From Nymphaea colorata (lineage: Eukaryota > Streptophyta > Magnoliopsida > Nymphaeales > Nymphaeaceae), in contig NC_045138.2 of NCBI RefSeq assembly GCF_008831285.2, forward strand, positions 22,851,934 through 22,915,933: DNA of 64,000 bases, read 5' to 3'. Shown here piece by piece: positions 23,621-39,786 of the stretch. Every line of letters begins with the position of its first letter. Position 1 is the stretch's first letter. The notes beneath the pieces are model-generated. The model was not told where the DNA came from, made no database searches, and saw only the letters and a list, made by a program, of their open reading frames with translations. Both the position numbers and the translations under genes were made by a program.

Positions 23621-26600
23621 AAAATCCATCAATTTTTCTTCTCGTCTGCTAACAAACTGGTGCCAACTTGAAGGATCTTAGGATTCTCACTAGTTCCAAT
23701 GTTAATCTCTTCAATTGGGTCGTTAACAAAATACGAGGGTTGTTCTTGTTCTTAAATCTGAGTAAATTCTGGTAATTCTGACTCAAGTATTGTCATAGGT
23801 TGTATTTCACAAACTGCTTGTTTAATAAATGCTTTTTTGGGGGACTTCTAAAGAAAAAGAAGAAATTGAGATATATTGAGTTCTGATAACCTGTAAAGAG
23901 GAGGGCAAAGGAAAATTGAACAAAATTAAAATTGATAACAAAAGATTACTTGCATTGCATATCGAAAGCTCTTAGTTCTTAGAGAGGGGTCCTCTCATGA
24001 GACCAAATAAGTACAAGCTAAGATTACAAAATTCATGAGAGGATTTGAAAACAAAAGAGAATACTATCAGGCAACAAGATCTTCTTCAAATTTCTTTATG
24101 ATATCCCAATCCTCTGGTGTCCATCTGAAAGGGAATACTGGTCGGCTGTAAGGTACCATCTTCATTCTTCCCGAGACCTGTGAATGGACGGTAGCCACCT
24201 TTCACAAGTAACTGAAATCTCTAAGGGTTTCTCACGAAATGAGCACACAAGAGAAGTTTTTGATAACTCGGACGATTACTTGAAATAGTATAGGTACTCC
24301 CAGATAATTCACCTATTTCCATGCTCTGCATCCACTCTTCTAAAGGTCTTTCCTTTGTCATTCTTTTGCTGGGCACATCCACCAACTCAATTGGCGTAGG
24401 GCATTGGTTGTACTAACCTCTCAATCGGATTCTCAACGTGTATGGTGGTGACCGATGTGCTAAAATTCTATTTGAGATATTGATGAAGAGTGGATGGGAT
24501 TTCTCGTATTTCATGGATTCAAGACTGTCCTAAGAGCAAGTTATATTATGATAGTACATCTACCACATGGAACGTAATTTAATGACTTGTGTGTTTGATG
24601 ATCACTTCCATGTTGAGGGTATCTTTGCTATTCACGCTTCAGCCATCGTATTTGTAGATCTTGGTATCATCAAGGCGATACTTATCTTTACGAAGTCACA
24701 AAGCGTTGGCCGTGAGATCAGGACAAATATTTAAACCACTTCCTCCATCGATCAATACATGTGATACAGTCATTTTATTAATTTGGACGATGATGTAAAG
24801 AGCATCTTCATGATAATATTCCCATTTCGAGAGGTCCTTTTATGAAAAAGTAACTGATTGGCCCATAAAGGTTTGAATCCAACCTTCGTCAATCATACAT
24901 TCTTCCAAAGGGATGATATCATCCAAGTAGCATGGATCCTCGTTTGAGGAATCATCTAATGATTCATGATCGTCGCCTCACAAGAGAAAAGTTTTTGGAA
25001 TTATGCAGATTTTTTGGATGAACTTTATACCTTGTTGTTCATCATACCAATAAAACCTAGAGGTTTCTTACCTTGCTGCTGATAGAGTTAGGTGAACTGC
25101 TTTCCTCTATGATTTCTTTTCATTTCTTGCTTTTCTTCATTTTTTTTTTCTTTAGAGCGGAAGCAATTCAGGTTTTTCTTCCTTACTAGTTTTTCACCTC
25201 GACCCGTAAAAGAGGATTTGTTGTTTTTCTTGTTTCTTTTTTGTTTGGCCGGCTTTTCAATTATTGGTTTTCGAGTAACCATCAGGGTCTTTTGTTCTTC
25301 TTGTTCTATCATGAATCGCTCCATAAATAACTAGAACATATGATAGCCTTCTGGGTCGATTGCTGGGAAGGCAAGGGCATAGGATCAAAAGATGAAGCCT
25401 CATTCTGAGGAACCTGCTTAGCTTGTGCTTTGGTTTCAACCATCTTGTTGGCCTTCAAGTATTTACTTTTTGAGACAGGAAAATGAAGGGTCATTAGAAT
25501 GAAGTGATGACAAAATGAAGGTTCATATTGCATTAAAAGTTTTAAAAGTTACATCCAAAGAAAACATTAACAAAGATGACAACGACTGAAGACGAAATAA
25601 GGAGTACAATGTTGACAACAAAAACTTTTAAGGAATGATGAATGGTGGTCGGTTGGCATCCTACCACTTGGCATATTCCTTCTTTACCAGTGGGCCTGTG
25701 AACCAAATGTATGATATATGTGTCTTCCACTTTTGTCGAGCTACTGTGAACAATGCAACCATTGAAGAAAGCTGAGGTCGAATTCAAGAATAGTTCCAAT
25801 TAGTGTATGCACAGAAACCATCTTCTGTCTTTGAGAGAATTGTCTTATGCATCTATCAGCACAATAATCAACTATGAAATAAAGACCCAAGTACGGCCAT
25901 GATAATGGTAAGTATATCTAGGTGGATTCTGGTGACGATCATAATATTCCCAAATGATTTCTTCTACTCGATCAAACGGCGGTATTGTTCTAAAACTGTC
26001 AATGCTCCATTAGCGTTTCTGAATAGGCTGGCTTAGGGTCCCGCGTGCTTGAAAAACCACAATTGTAAAGCATATGTGCATCATTCTATGAAGTCAGCAT
26101 CTCCTATGGTGAAGCGGGTGAGTCCTCGGTAAAAAAAAAAAACCCAAGGCTATCATTGCCACTGATAAGTGTCGAGTCTCGCTATGTCCCCATATCCAAA
26201 AAAGTTGTGCAATACGAACATCTAGAAGGTCAGTTCCATTGGAAAAAATGGTCACTTCCACTGTGCAAAGCATCACACAATGTTTAACTCTTCCTATGGG
26301 TTTTTGAGATATGGTGTAATGTTCAACATAGGCTATAAACTCTTCATATAGATTTTTCAGATTTTTCAGGTTGATGTTTTGACTTTTATGGTTTTCTATT
26401 AGGGGCCAAGTTTTTCATCCAGTGAAGTGAGCTATAAAGTCACTTGCATTAACCTTAGTTAGGTTTATGAGGAACTGTTTCTCCAATGAGTCATTTGAAT
26501 CACAAATGGGGATAGGGAGGTCTAGTATTTCAGCAAATTCATCTAATAATACTATCATTTCTCTCGAAGAAAACCAAAAAGAAGAAGTCTTTGGGTTTTA

Positions 26601-27687
26601 TTGTTCGGCAATTGCATGTACCAAATTCTCATCTACTGATTGCATTCCTCCGGCTGCCACTGTCTCTAGCCTACATTCTTCAAAATAAGGATACATTCGA
26701 GAGAAGGTGAGATGCCAAGACCGATACCATTCGAGAGCTAAAGGTTTAGACTCAATAGAAATATAAGTAGACCATTTGGATCCTTACCTGAAGAGGATGT
26801 GATCATAAGGAAAGGTGACACCACATTGGAAGGAATACATCTTAAGTAATGATTCTGAATGATAGAGATTAAAATAGTATGAAAGATTGACGAAGTTAAT
26901 AAGGACGATATGAGGTAGAGGTATATAAGGTTGTAAATTGTCACATAAGATTTCATGCATATCCAACATTCTCTATACTTCTATCATGCCAAATAATTTG
27001 GAGACAAAGGGGTATAGGGACCTAATTAAGATAATTTTGCACCACAATAGTCCAATGCCAAGTTATATTTATATACCTTAGCTAAATGGTTTAGTATTAA
27101 CATAGATTCTTCCTTAGGCAAATAAGGGTGAGGTTTGTCTACTTCTTCTTGGACACTCATCGATATACTACAAGTTACCACTCATGGTACTAACGAGGGG
27201 GCTCTCTCGCCCAAGGTGTGGTCCAGTTGTAAGGCTTAATCTTGTGCTTCTGCATAAGACCAAGTCTGACAACATGATGACCGGACAAATAAGTATGAGA
27301 AGTTTTTGAAATATTAGCAAACATGCAAAAATTGGTTATCTTTAATGCAATGTTTCTTAATATAATGATTACAATAGAAGAATGTCATTGGCTTTCAATC
27401 AAGTCTTAAATTGAGGAGAGCTGTATTTGATCTTAGATCTAGGTGGACATGATTGATCCTCCTCAATTAGTCTTATATGCAAGAAAGCAAACATAATCAC
27501 CAAGCAAAGTAATAAAATGTTAATGCGGTTAAGGCCAAAGAAGGGGACATGTTTTATCATTGACAATATGGGAGATGTTCAAGTTAGTGGAAATGCGTGG
27601 ACAATATGAGATATGTTCAAGTTAGTGGAAATGCATCAATGATAATCATAGCCAAACGATGAGGGGTCTCATCATGGTCGTCATCCG
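23621..27687 (-). pseudogene. Tat element gag-protease region, heavily decayed
   Basis: The retroviral-type aspartic protease is recognisable on the minus strand at about 24,710-24,765, where the translation reads VLIDGGSGLNICPDL, the active-site loop of plant Tat proteases, followed downstream by a degenerate YNLLLGQ motif near 24,540. Upstream, a Lys/Glu-rich open frame at 25,088-25,324 would be the basic end of gag. The rest, up to the leader next to the 5' LTR, contains short, broken frames placed where gag should lie. No frame is intact over more than about 85 codons. Confidence 0.65.
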
Positions 27688-27689
27688 TT

Positions 27690-30940
<3,251 letters not shown>

Positions 30941-31109
30941 CCAACTCCCAAGTTGAAGCTCTGAGTAAATCAGTTGACATCATCATTGTTGCATGGCTCA
31001 CCTCCTCACTATAGAGCCACACCCCCTCACCTCCCTCTCTACATTTTCCCTTCATATATTTGTATTTATAATGTAAGTTTGAAGCATGTCTAGGTTTCAT
31101 ATATTAGTG

Positions 31110-31155
<46 letters not shown>

Positions 31156-32155
31156 ACACATATAGAGAGGCCTTTCCTTGGGATAAACCAAAATATCCAA
31201 TCAGGACTTCATGCTTGTTTGAATATTGCATTGGGATGATAAACTTCTCTAAGTTTAATTTAGTAAGGTTTCCAATTCATGATGTTTGGTTGAATATTGT
31301 ATTACAGGTATCTTTTACACCTTTGATGTTCTAGCAACTAGAACTTTACGTCCCTATTCTTTTACTAGTTGCTAAAGTAGTCCAATGCAAATGTTCATTA
31401 CATGTCTAGTAGTTTCAATAATTGATACTTACGATATTTTACAACAAAATACAAAACAAGCTGAAAAGAAAAAGCTTGAGATAATAGAATGCAATAGGTA
31501 AAAAAAATTAACACTTTAGATTTGCTGGTAAACCTGGTTTTCGGCCTACTTGTCATTCTACCTACACTTGAAAATTGCTATTGGACAATTCTGAACCATT
31601 TTGGCGGCTATAACGCTATAAACAGTATAGGCTAATGGTCTTTCTACCATTGTGTGCAGCTTAGTTGGATGATGTTGATTCTGTTAATAGGAATTTATGT
31701 GGTGTTGCTCTATCTTTTGTGACCTTCTTTGGCTTATTGTTTTGACATGGACGTGAAGGCTAAGTGTCCGTGTGGCAAACAATGGCAACATGCGCTTTAA
31801 CCAATTCAATGTTTCTTCTTATCTTGTTGATGCATTTTCTTGGTATTGACAACTTAAAAAAAAATTTCTCATTTAAATTATTATGCAAATCAGTCAATGA
31901 GATCATAAATATGATATAGACACCCACTTTGGGTCAATGACATACATGCATTTGTTGGACATAGAAATGTGCATAGGTTATATATCTTTTTCTTGAATTA
32001 TAGGTATTCTAAGTCCTATCAAAGATATTATGTGACTTCAAATTTCATAGTCAAATTAAGTTTATTAGCTATCACTGTTCACTTCATCAATCAGCTATTC
32101 CATAATGTGTTTGTTATGACCAGAGAGAGAGCCAAAAAAACTTCAATTAACAAAG
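30941..32155. other. Intergenic DNA, no gene recognised
   Basis: AT-rich DNA between the Tat element and the Copia relics, with a (TA)n tract at about 31,110-31,153. No domain seen on either strand. Confidence 0.4.
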
Positions 32156-32159
32156 TTAA

Positions 32160-32895
32160 AAGAGATTAGGGCTGGGGGTAACAAAAAATTACAATATCAG
32201 TCCAAATAAAATAAGATAATCTTTAAAAACACACACTCTAACTTACTAATGTTGCAGAAGACTCTAGACTACAATTAAAGATATTTAACACTCCCCCTCA
32301 AGCTGGAGCATAGATATCGATCATGTTCAGCTTGTTAAATCCTCTCAAGAAGTCGGCTATGGGAAGAGCCTTTGTAAAAATATCAGCTGTCTGCCACCAT
32401 GGCAGATTCAAAGTGTGATGCATAACAGTACTGGCAAGGTGAGCGAAGGGCTTTTAACTGTTCATATGCAACCGTCTTTGTGGCCAAATATTGGGACAAG
32501 TCTTGATCACCTTGCTATATTTTGTCTAATTTCTCTTCCACCTATAAAATCTTAATAACATTAGTAGCATGAAAATACTTTTTCTTTAAGAAAGACTACA
32601 TATCTTTGGCCTTGGTATAGTATGCAATTGTTGAAGCTATATGAGACTCTACATTATTCATAATCCATGACATCATCTTCATCCCACTTAGCATATTTGC
32701 ATTTCTTCTCGGTTGATTCATTTGCTTCAAGAACACACTCCTTCCTATGACCTGTCACAAACATCATGAACACCTTAGACCAAATTTCATAATTTGAACC
32801 ATTAATTCAATCGTGGTTGTATAAGAGAAGGAGTTTCCAGTGATCTTGTATGCATTAGAACCTTTGGATTTACTACCATCAGCCATAGTAAATTT
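32160..32895 (-). pseudogene. Ty1/Copia relic (minus): gag start fused to element 3' end and LTR
   Basis: Read on the minus strand, an ATG at ~32,889 starts MADGSKSKGSNAYKITGNS, the N-terminus of a Copia gag, followed by broken gag sequence. At 32,290 the sequence changes to the characteristic Copia 3' end: GCTCCAGCTTGAGGGGGAG, where GAGGGGGAG is the polypurine tract, followed directly by an LTR start TGTTAAATATC (rest of the LTR to about 32,160). Integrase, RT and RNase H are missing between gag and the polypurine tract, so this is an internally deleted copy. Dead. Confidence 0.65.
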
Positions 32896-33049
32896 TCCAA
32901 CCAAAAAAAATCTGACGTACAGTATATGTGTGTATGAGGCATTTATCATCACTGTAACCACTTCCAAGAATTACCAAGTTTTTATGAGATTTTTTATACA
33001 CTGGTCATTCAAGAAAATCATTTGCACATTCTTATACTTCAATTAAACA

Positions 33050-35200
33050 CTAATAGTGATTGGTGAAAATGCCTCAACTATGAAGAAGGCAATGCCCTAT
33101 GAAAAGTCCCTTGGCGAAAAGCCTCAACTAGAGCATGTGAAAGTCTTTGGGTATAAGGTATATCTTATTGCTAGCCCTCAATGCAAATCTAAACTTGCAC
33201 CAAAATCATGTGCATGTATTTTCCTTGGATATGCTGCATCAAAAAACTTACATTTGCTATAATCTCCTAGACAAAAGTACCATGATCTCTAAGCATGTGT
33301 TATCTGATGAAAGTGCATTTCTTTACTCCGCGTTACACCACCTACCATGGCTCAAGAAATCATTCAATGGCTTGCATTCAAATCATTCAATGGCTTGCAT
33401 CCAACAAAAGCAAACCACCACCAGCCATTTTCCAATCTTGTCACCAAACCCTTGTTATAATACTATTGAACCAGGTGACCAAAGTCCTAGACCTAAAAAA
33501 GTTAATACCAAATCTACTCCTATTATCACTAAGCCCAACATTAATTGAACATCCTAGCCCACCTCATCTAAATGAATTTGGACCTCAACCGGCACCATCT
33601 CATACCAACCATATTAGGGGTCATCTTATGACCACTAGATCACAAGACGGGACACAAAAACCCATAATTTTCACTTATTTTAGTGAAACAAAGACGTTAA
33701 TAGTAGATGAGTCCGAACCTAGCAATCTTTAAGAAGCTCAAAAAGACCCTAGGTGGGTTGATGCCGCATCTAGTGAAATCCATGCCTTAACAAAAACAAA
33801 ACCTAAGAACCCGTTCCTTCTCAACCTCATTACAATGTGGTAGATTGTTAGTGGACATACAAGGTCAAAAGACATGTTGATGACTCTCTGATGTGGTACA
33901 GGGCACAACTTGTGGCCAAGGGGCATACTTGAAAAGATGGAATTGATTATTCTAACACTTTCAATCCAATCAATTAATCCACTATGATTCAATTGGTTTT
34001 ATCTATCGCTACTAGTTAGATATTGAATATTCACCAACTGGACATTAACAATGTCATCTTACATGGTACTCTAAAGAGAAGAAGTATCATAAGTCAACCG
34101 CAAGGATTTAAAGACAACGATCATCCTCGCTATGTGTGCAAGTTAAAAAAGTTCTTGTATGGGCTTAAGCAAGCCCCTTGAGCATGGCTAAAAAGTCTGA
34201 ACATATATCTCATATCCAAAGGATTTGAAGGATCTACATCTGATTTCTCTCTATTTATATATATGTCAACACATTTATTGTGCATATTCTTATGTATGTT
34301 GATGACATTAAAGGCAACTCCTCACAGAAAATACTGAAAATCATTCGCAAGATGAGTAACAATTCTCCATCAAGGATTTGGGAGAGTTCCATTACTTGGT
34401 AGACATGTAGGACACAGACCAGACTTTATCTTTAAGAAAAGAAGTATAGAAGTGACATTCTCACTAGAGCTGAAACGAGAGAAGCCAAATCTGTTGTCAT
34501 GCCAACTGCACCAATGTGTCTCTTTCTAAATTGAAGGGAGAGATTCAAAGATAGAACTCTCTATAGAGGTATTGTGGCGGCACTACAATATATGACTCTT
34601 ACACGATTGGACATTGCTTTTGTCATTAACAAGACATGTCTGTTTCTTCATGAGCCCATTGATCTCCACTAAACTCATGTAAAACGAATCTTGTGCTATC
34701 TTCAAGGAACTCGGTCCTGTGGACTTCATATAAAAACATCATCATTGGAAACTTAAAGCCTATTTGAATGCTGATTGGGATGGCTAGCCTGATTATATAA
34801 GGTCCACAAATGGGTTTGTTACTATGTTGGCAGGAAATGGGATCAAATAAACAATAGCAGCATGGTAAGTATATCGGCTGAATATAAAGCCATGGCCTGT
34901 GCTGTTGTAAAACTTATATGTCTAAGTCATCTTCTCAAAGATTTACAAATTTCCTTTGAAGAAGTCCCTTTCCTAAAATGTGATAATTTGGAAGCCACCT
35001 GTCTTGTGTAGCAAATCCTGTTTTTCATGTTTGAACCATGCACATCGAAAGGGACTTACTTTTCATTAGAAAAAAGAGTTTTCTAAGTTGAAATTCAAGT
35101 GGAACTTGTCAAATCTGAAGATCAGGCAGCGGTATTTTAACTAAACCGTTACCAGGTCATGCTCGATCTTGTCGACCCAAGCACTGGCTCGTGGGGGACG
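33050..35200 (+). pseudogene. Ty1/Copia pol relic (plus): integrase end, RT and RNase H
   Basis: The plus strand gives the integrase C-terminal region (LEHVKVFGYKVYLI, ACIFLGYA at ~33,130-33,235), then RT with QLDINNVILHGTL, GFKDNDHPRYVCKLKK and FLYGLKQAP (34,030-34,180), the catalytic YVDD at 34,295-34,306, DLGEFHYL, and the RNase H motif SAEYKAMA at ~34,870. Stops and frameshifts are frequent. One is a TGA at 34,179-34,181 in the QAP-AW motif where the family has Arg. No intact open frame remains. It faces away from the minus-strand Copia relic at 32,160-32,895, so the two are separate insertions or a rearranged pair. Confidence 0.8.
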
Positions 35201-35721
35201 TGTTCAGATAGAGGAGCTATGTGAAACGGTTAAAGAACTTGAAGGAGGATCTCCTTCTAAAATCAAGCGGCTTATTGAAGATAAAAACAAAAAAGTTCGA
35301 AAAATCAAGAGTTGCCATGTTTATCTAAATTAAGATCCAAAATTATTGAATCCTTGTCGTAACTCCTGAAAATGTATCAATGAAAGAACTCTTTCCTTGG
35401 TGTGGTGTGAGAGAGAGAAAGAGCTTTTCTTATCGTGGATGTAGGCTGAGTTTAGCCGAGCCACGTTAGATCTAGTTCTCCTTGTGATTGTGTGTTTCTT
35501 CGTTTTTCTTGCATTCATCACATTGTTTCACTAAAATATTGTATATGTGTGAAAGGAAGAGAAAACAAACATAAGCTTGTGGAGCTTGTGTCTTCAGTCT
35601 ATAAGGAAGAAACACACGCACGATGTATGCAATATACTTGACGGTATTTAATATTCCTCCAGATAACAGTCTTGCAACTATGTACTTAAGCATCCAAAGT
35701 ATATATATTCTATTGTTCTAT

Positions 35722-35900
35722 CACTACACCAAATTAGAGATTACCCGACGGGCAGCATGCCATTGGCAACCCATTCGCCCTTCCCATCTAATGAAACCGT
35801 TGGGAGTGGAAGAGGAAAGCATCCTCCAGGATGCCAAAAAAATGTTAACGTTCATGGCCGTTGGCAGAGAGATTCGTGCCAAATTTTTCGACTGGAAGCC
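35722..35900 (+). mobile_element. CACTA (EnSpm-type) transposon terminus
   Basis: The sequence CACTACACCAAATTAGAGAT followed by TACCCGACGGGC is the classic terminus of plant CACTA elements, with subterminal GCCATTGGC and GCCGTTGGC repeats downstream. I find no matching inverted TAGTG terminus nearby, so the element is truncated or its other end lies elsewhere. A 166-codon open frame (35,623-36,123) crosses this boundary. It has no recognised domain and I treat it as incidental. Confidence 0.6.
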
Positions 35901-36140
35901 TAACTGTCATCGATCTTTCCGCTGGAGGTGTTGTTACGTTCGTGCGAATCCCTCCATGCACAACCCTTTGAAGCAGCACAGAGTGACACAGCGTCCCCCT
36001 TTTGAAATTTGCACAGGCATCCCTTTTGAACCAGCACAGTGGCACAGGCGCCCTTGTTTTGTTTCCATGGACCAACAACGTAACCCAGATACCAGTTGCT
36101 TCTCTCTTTATTTTGGGGGTTAAATCGTTTGTTATAAACG

Positions 36141-36518
36141 ATCTGATACCACTATTGGTTCTTTGACAGTAACCATAGGTAGCGCTTGGACCTCCGCAGC
36201 AAGTTCACCGGTGGAGTCTCAAGAGAAGAGAAGAGAAGAGAAGAGAAAGAAGAAAGAGGTAGGGAAGATGGTCCGCGTTAATGGGTTTGCTTCAAAGAAT
36301 TAACTCAAGGATTCTCGATATGTCAATAGTCAATTAAGCTTGCAATAGTGAGAATGTTGGGCTATATAAACAAAGCCTCTTTGGAGTCCCCATGAGCCCG
36401 GGCTCTCGATTACAGCCCATAGTTTTAGAAAAAGTTTTTGTAAATAATGACTTTGTAAAGTTTTTATTTTTATAACTGTTACAAAGACTTATCAAAGATT
36501 GTGTCCAGTAATATGTCA
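36141..36518 (-). repeat. Copia-type LTR with initiator-tRNA(Met) primer-binding site, minus strand
   Basis: TGGTATCAGAT (minus strand, 36,141-36,151) is the start of a tRNA-Met type primer-binding site. Just upstream in element orientation is a 363-bp segment bounded by TG and CA (36,156-36,518), with a (GAAGA)n-like tract at 36,222-36,260, which fits a short Copia 5' LTR. The internal part would extend toward lower coordinates but is lost or displaced by the CACTA segment. Confidence 0.55.
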
Positions 36519-39214
36519 AGTGAGTGCAGCGAGTGCTGGTACGGGTGCAGATGTGGTTTTATATATATCATTTGTTACATAGTTATTTAACTGTTTAGTA
36601 TCCTTATTTATTTAATATAGTTTAATTATGTGCCCATTTATAATGGTCAGGCCAGTTCGGCTGAGTGCACCAGATGTTCTTTGTTGGAGAAGCACCAACA
36701 CCAGTGTTGACATGGGTGTGATGCAGGTGTGGCAGCCATTAAGGACTCATGACAGAGGTCCAGTAATTACCAGTGAGAACCCCCTCACAGCGATGAACGA
36801 GAACAGTTGATATTTCTCATCGCCACCATCCAACAGATATGTGTGTGTGGTCTGCATGTGTATGTGCAGATCTTTTTTTACTAAATGAAGTTGAGTTGTT
36901 TAAGTATATGATATATAGCCTCGGATTCACACCTAGTTTGCCGAAGTACTGTCGGCTTTCTGACCAGTCTGCCTCCTTCCTCTTTCTTGATGGAAGATAA
37001 GATACTATCTACTAGAGTCACAGCCGGTGAAGGTCCAACAGATGTGTGTGCCTGTGCAGTTCCTTTTTTTCCTAAATGAAGTCGAGTTGGTTAAGTATGT
37101 GATATATACATAGCATATCTACTATAGTCACAGTTCAGATCCTTTCTTCTTCTTTTTTCTAAGAGAAGCCAAGCAGAGTTTAGGGCTGTCTCAGCTTGTA
37201 CAAAGAGTTCATGTCCATGTAACTCAAGCCGGCAATTACTCACCTAGCAGCCATTGGCCCGAGCCGGTGTTCCAAACCCCTTGGGGCTACTAGGTAAGAT
37301 CTTGACTCTGCAGTGTATGTAGAATGAAGGAACTGGAGTTAAACCCTCTTTGCATGGCTAAATTGGTGGATCTACAATACCAAGTCAAGTATCAATGTGT
37401 CTTTTGAAAATTTCGCAGTCAATCGACGGCGAGATCTTTGTTTTGTTCCATATGGGAGGACCATGTGGACGGCCCACGATGAAGATGACAACCGTCTAAA
37501 GAAAAATGGACGGTCTATCTCTTGAATTGATTTTCATGAAATGTGTATTGTAATTTTTGATGTGAAGACCTTTCGAAGATCAGACCACTTGTTGTGCAGT
37601 ATGCTCATACTTAAGAATAAACAGATTTAGCGTGACTTACAAGGGACAAAGCTCAGACTATAGTATAGAGCCTCCGAATCGGAGAAGTATCGATCTTTTA
37701 TTGCTTGAAGAACCTTAATGGAAGTTCAATTACAGAGATGCAGGAGAGGCAATGAGCCCATGCAAGCCACTTTTATTTGACTTTGATCTAGTTTGGTGTT
37801 TTGTGCCCGAGCTTCGCAGTTGGCTTTGACGATAAAACTTAAGGACATCAATGGATCGGATTCAAATTGGGTGTACCTCTTATTTTATGGGGATTTCACC
37901 TGTTTGGATTCCAATGCTAATGAAAAAATCTATATCATATCTGGATCCAAATTTTAAATATGAAATCGGAAGCCTCATGCAAATCCAACTTTTAAATTCA
38001 CCAACCAAATCTAAATCGAACTTTTAATTACACAATCAAATTTGAACAGCTTTATTATCTATTAAAAAAAATCACAATGTATGGATCCTGGATATAGCAT
38101 ATTTATTTTAAAACTAAATCCAAGTTCAAATCCAAATGCATGTAATCAGATTTTTATTTAAAACCGAATCTGGATCTGATTATGTCTTTTTTTTTTAATG
38201 TCAATCCAGCCTGATTTTTTAATCGGATGTCAAAATTTTCCCTATACAGAATTTCTTTAAGTAATAGGGTCAGATATTCAATTCAAATGAAATCGAACGA
38301 CATCCCTAGATAAACGTCAGTCACTTGGCTAAGGCGTTAAAAGTATGACGTTGAACTACGAGTCCAGTAATTGGTAGCTCCTACGCAACTTTATCGATAA
38401 GGGTGGACATAATTAACAAATAACTTGCCTACTTTTTCTTTTCGGTTAAATTGAAATATTTTCATGAATCTATAATTACTTATTTATTAAGATACATGTT
38501 TTTGTTCAAATTGATTTTGTCAAAAAATTGACTTACCATCATCAGATTTTTCATGTATAAGAGCATTCAATTTTTTTATCGTTCAACAAATATACTAAAC
38601 AAGAAAAAATTCTAATTTCACATATAGGAATTTTAAAGATCACATTACAAGATTGAATAAATAAAGACATCTGAATTTACGTATTTCCGTCACCTGTACA
38701 TATATGGAGAAATTGGAGTTCATTTCTAGAGAACTTCAACTACCAATTTACTTATTCAATGCTTAGAACTAATAATTCAACGAGATAAGAGTAAGAATGT
38801 AAAATTCAAATATAACATTAGGTTTTGAATGTGTAAAGCCAAAAACTAAAATTGTAAATTTAAAAAAAGACATTAGATTATGAATGTGTAAAGCCAAATT
38901 TGTTAAGAACAATTATCCTCAAGAATGTAAATATAAGAAATAAAATTAGACTCTTAATGTCTTTACCCAAATCTAGTAAAAGAAAATGGTTCCGGTGACT
39001 AATGTCTTTTGATTTGACGTGAATTTTAAAAACTGAATCCAATTTGGATATCCAAGCTCAAATCTAACTGAAAACGGACTTGGTTACACGTTAGATCTAA
39101 ATTGGGTTCCAAAAATTAAGGTTACCTTCAAGTTTCGACGAGTTCAGTAGATTAAGACTCGATACAACTCGGATTTGTATAAATACATAAGAGAGATAAA
39201 TGCGGTTACCATGG

Positions 39215-39251
<37 letters not shown>

Positions 39252-39786
39252 AAAAACTTATTGCTAAAATACTATAAATCATCACTAAAATCACCATATC
39301 GAGACATTATAAACCATATCTGGTAACAATTTAATATCGGGATGGCAGGAGAATTTAATATCTATACATACATATTTATACAATAGAAAAACAAAATGAT
39401 TAACCGGAAAACCCTAAATAATAATAGAAGATGAGAAGAAAAAATAAGGTCACAACCTGGATTGCGATTTTAACGTGCCATCCAGTTAAGGACTTCATTT
39501 AGGGTTTGGAAGCTAGGAAATACGTTACATCAAAATGGAAAAGAAAAAATGAAACAGACAAAAAGAAGAAAAAGGAACACTGGGATGATCCAAGTCGGAG
39601 CCAGTTGAAAATAACATGCAATAACATTTCAAATTACCTAATTCTACCAATGCAACCTTCCAACGTCCATCGAGAAGGAAAAAGAACTTGTTCCACACAA
39701 AACGAAAGGAGAAAACCAAAGATAAAACAAATCTCAAGGTCTGCGGAGACAGAGACAAAATTGCTACAGGATATATGTTTAACATT
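36519..39786. other. Intergenic DNA with short tandem duplications
   Basis: A ~220-bp duplication shares CCAACAGAT(A/G)TGTGTG and AAATGAAGT(T/C)GAGTTG (36,830-36,910 and 37,033-37,110). At 38,790-38,960 there are about three copies of a ~65-bp unit containing AATGTGTAAAGCC. A (TA)n tract lies at 39,218-39,247. No gene recognised. The last few hundred bases are the 3' flank of RPL9. Confidence 0.45.

Noticed and set aside
35623-36123. 166-codon plus-strand open frame
   Set aside because: Spans the CACTA terminus at 35,722 and has no recognisable domain on either side.
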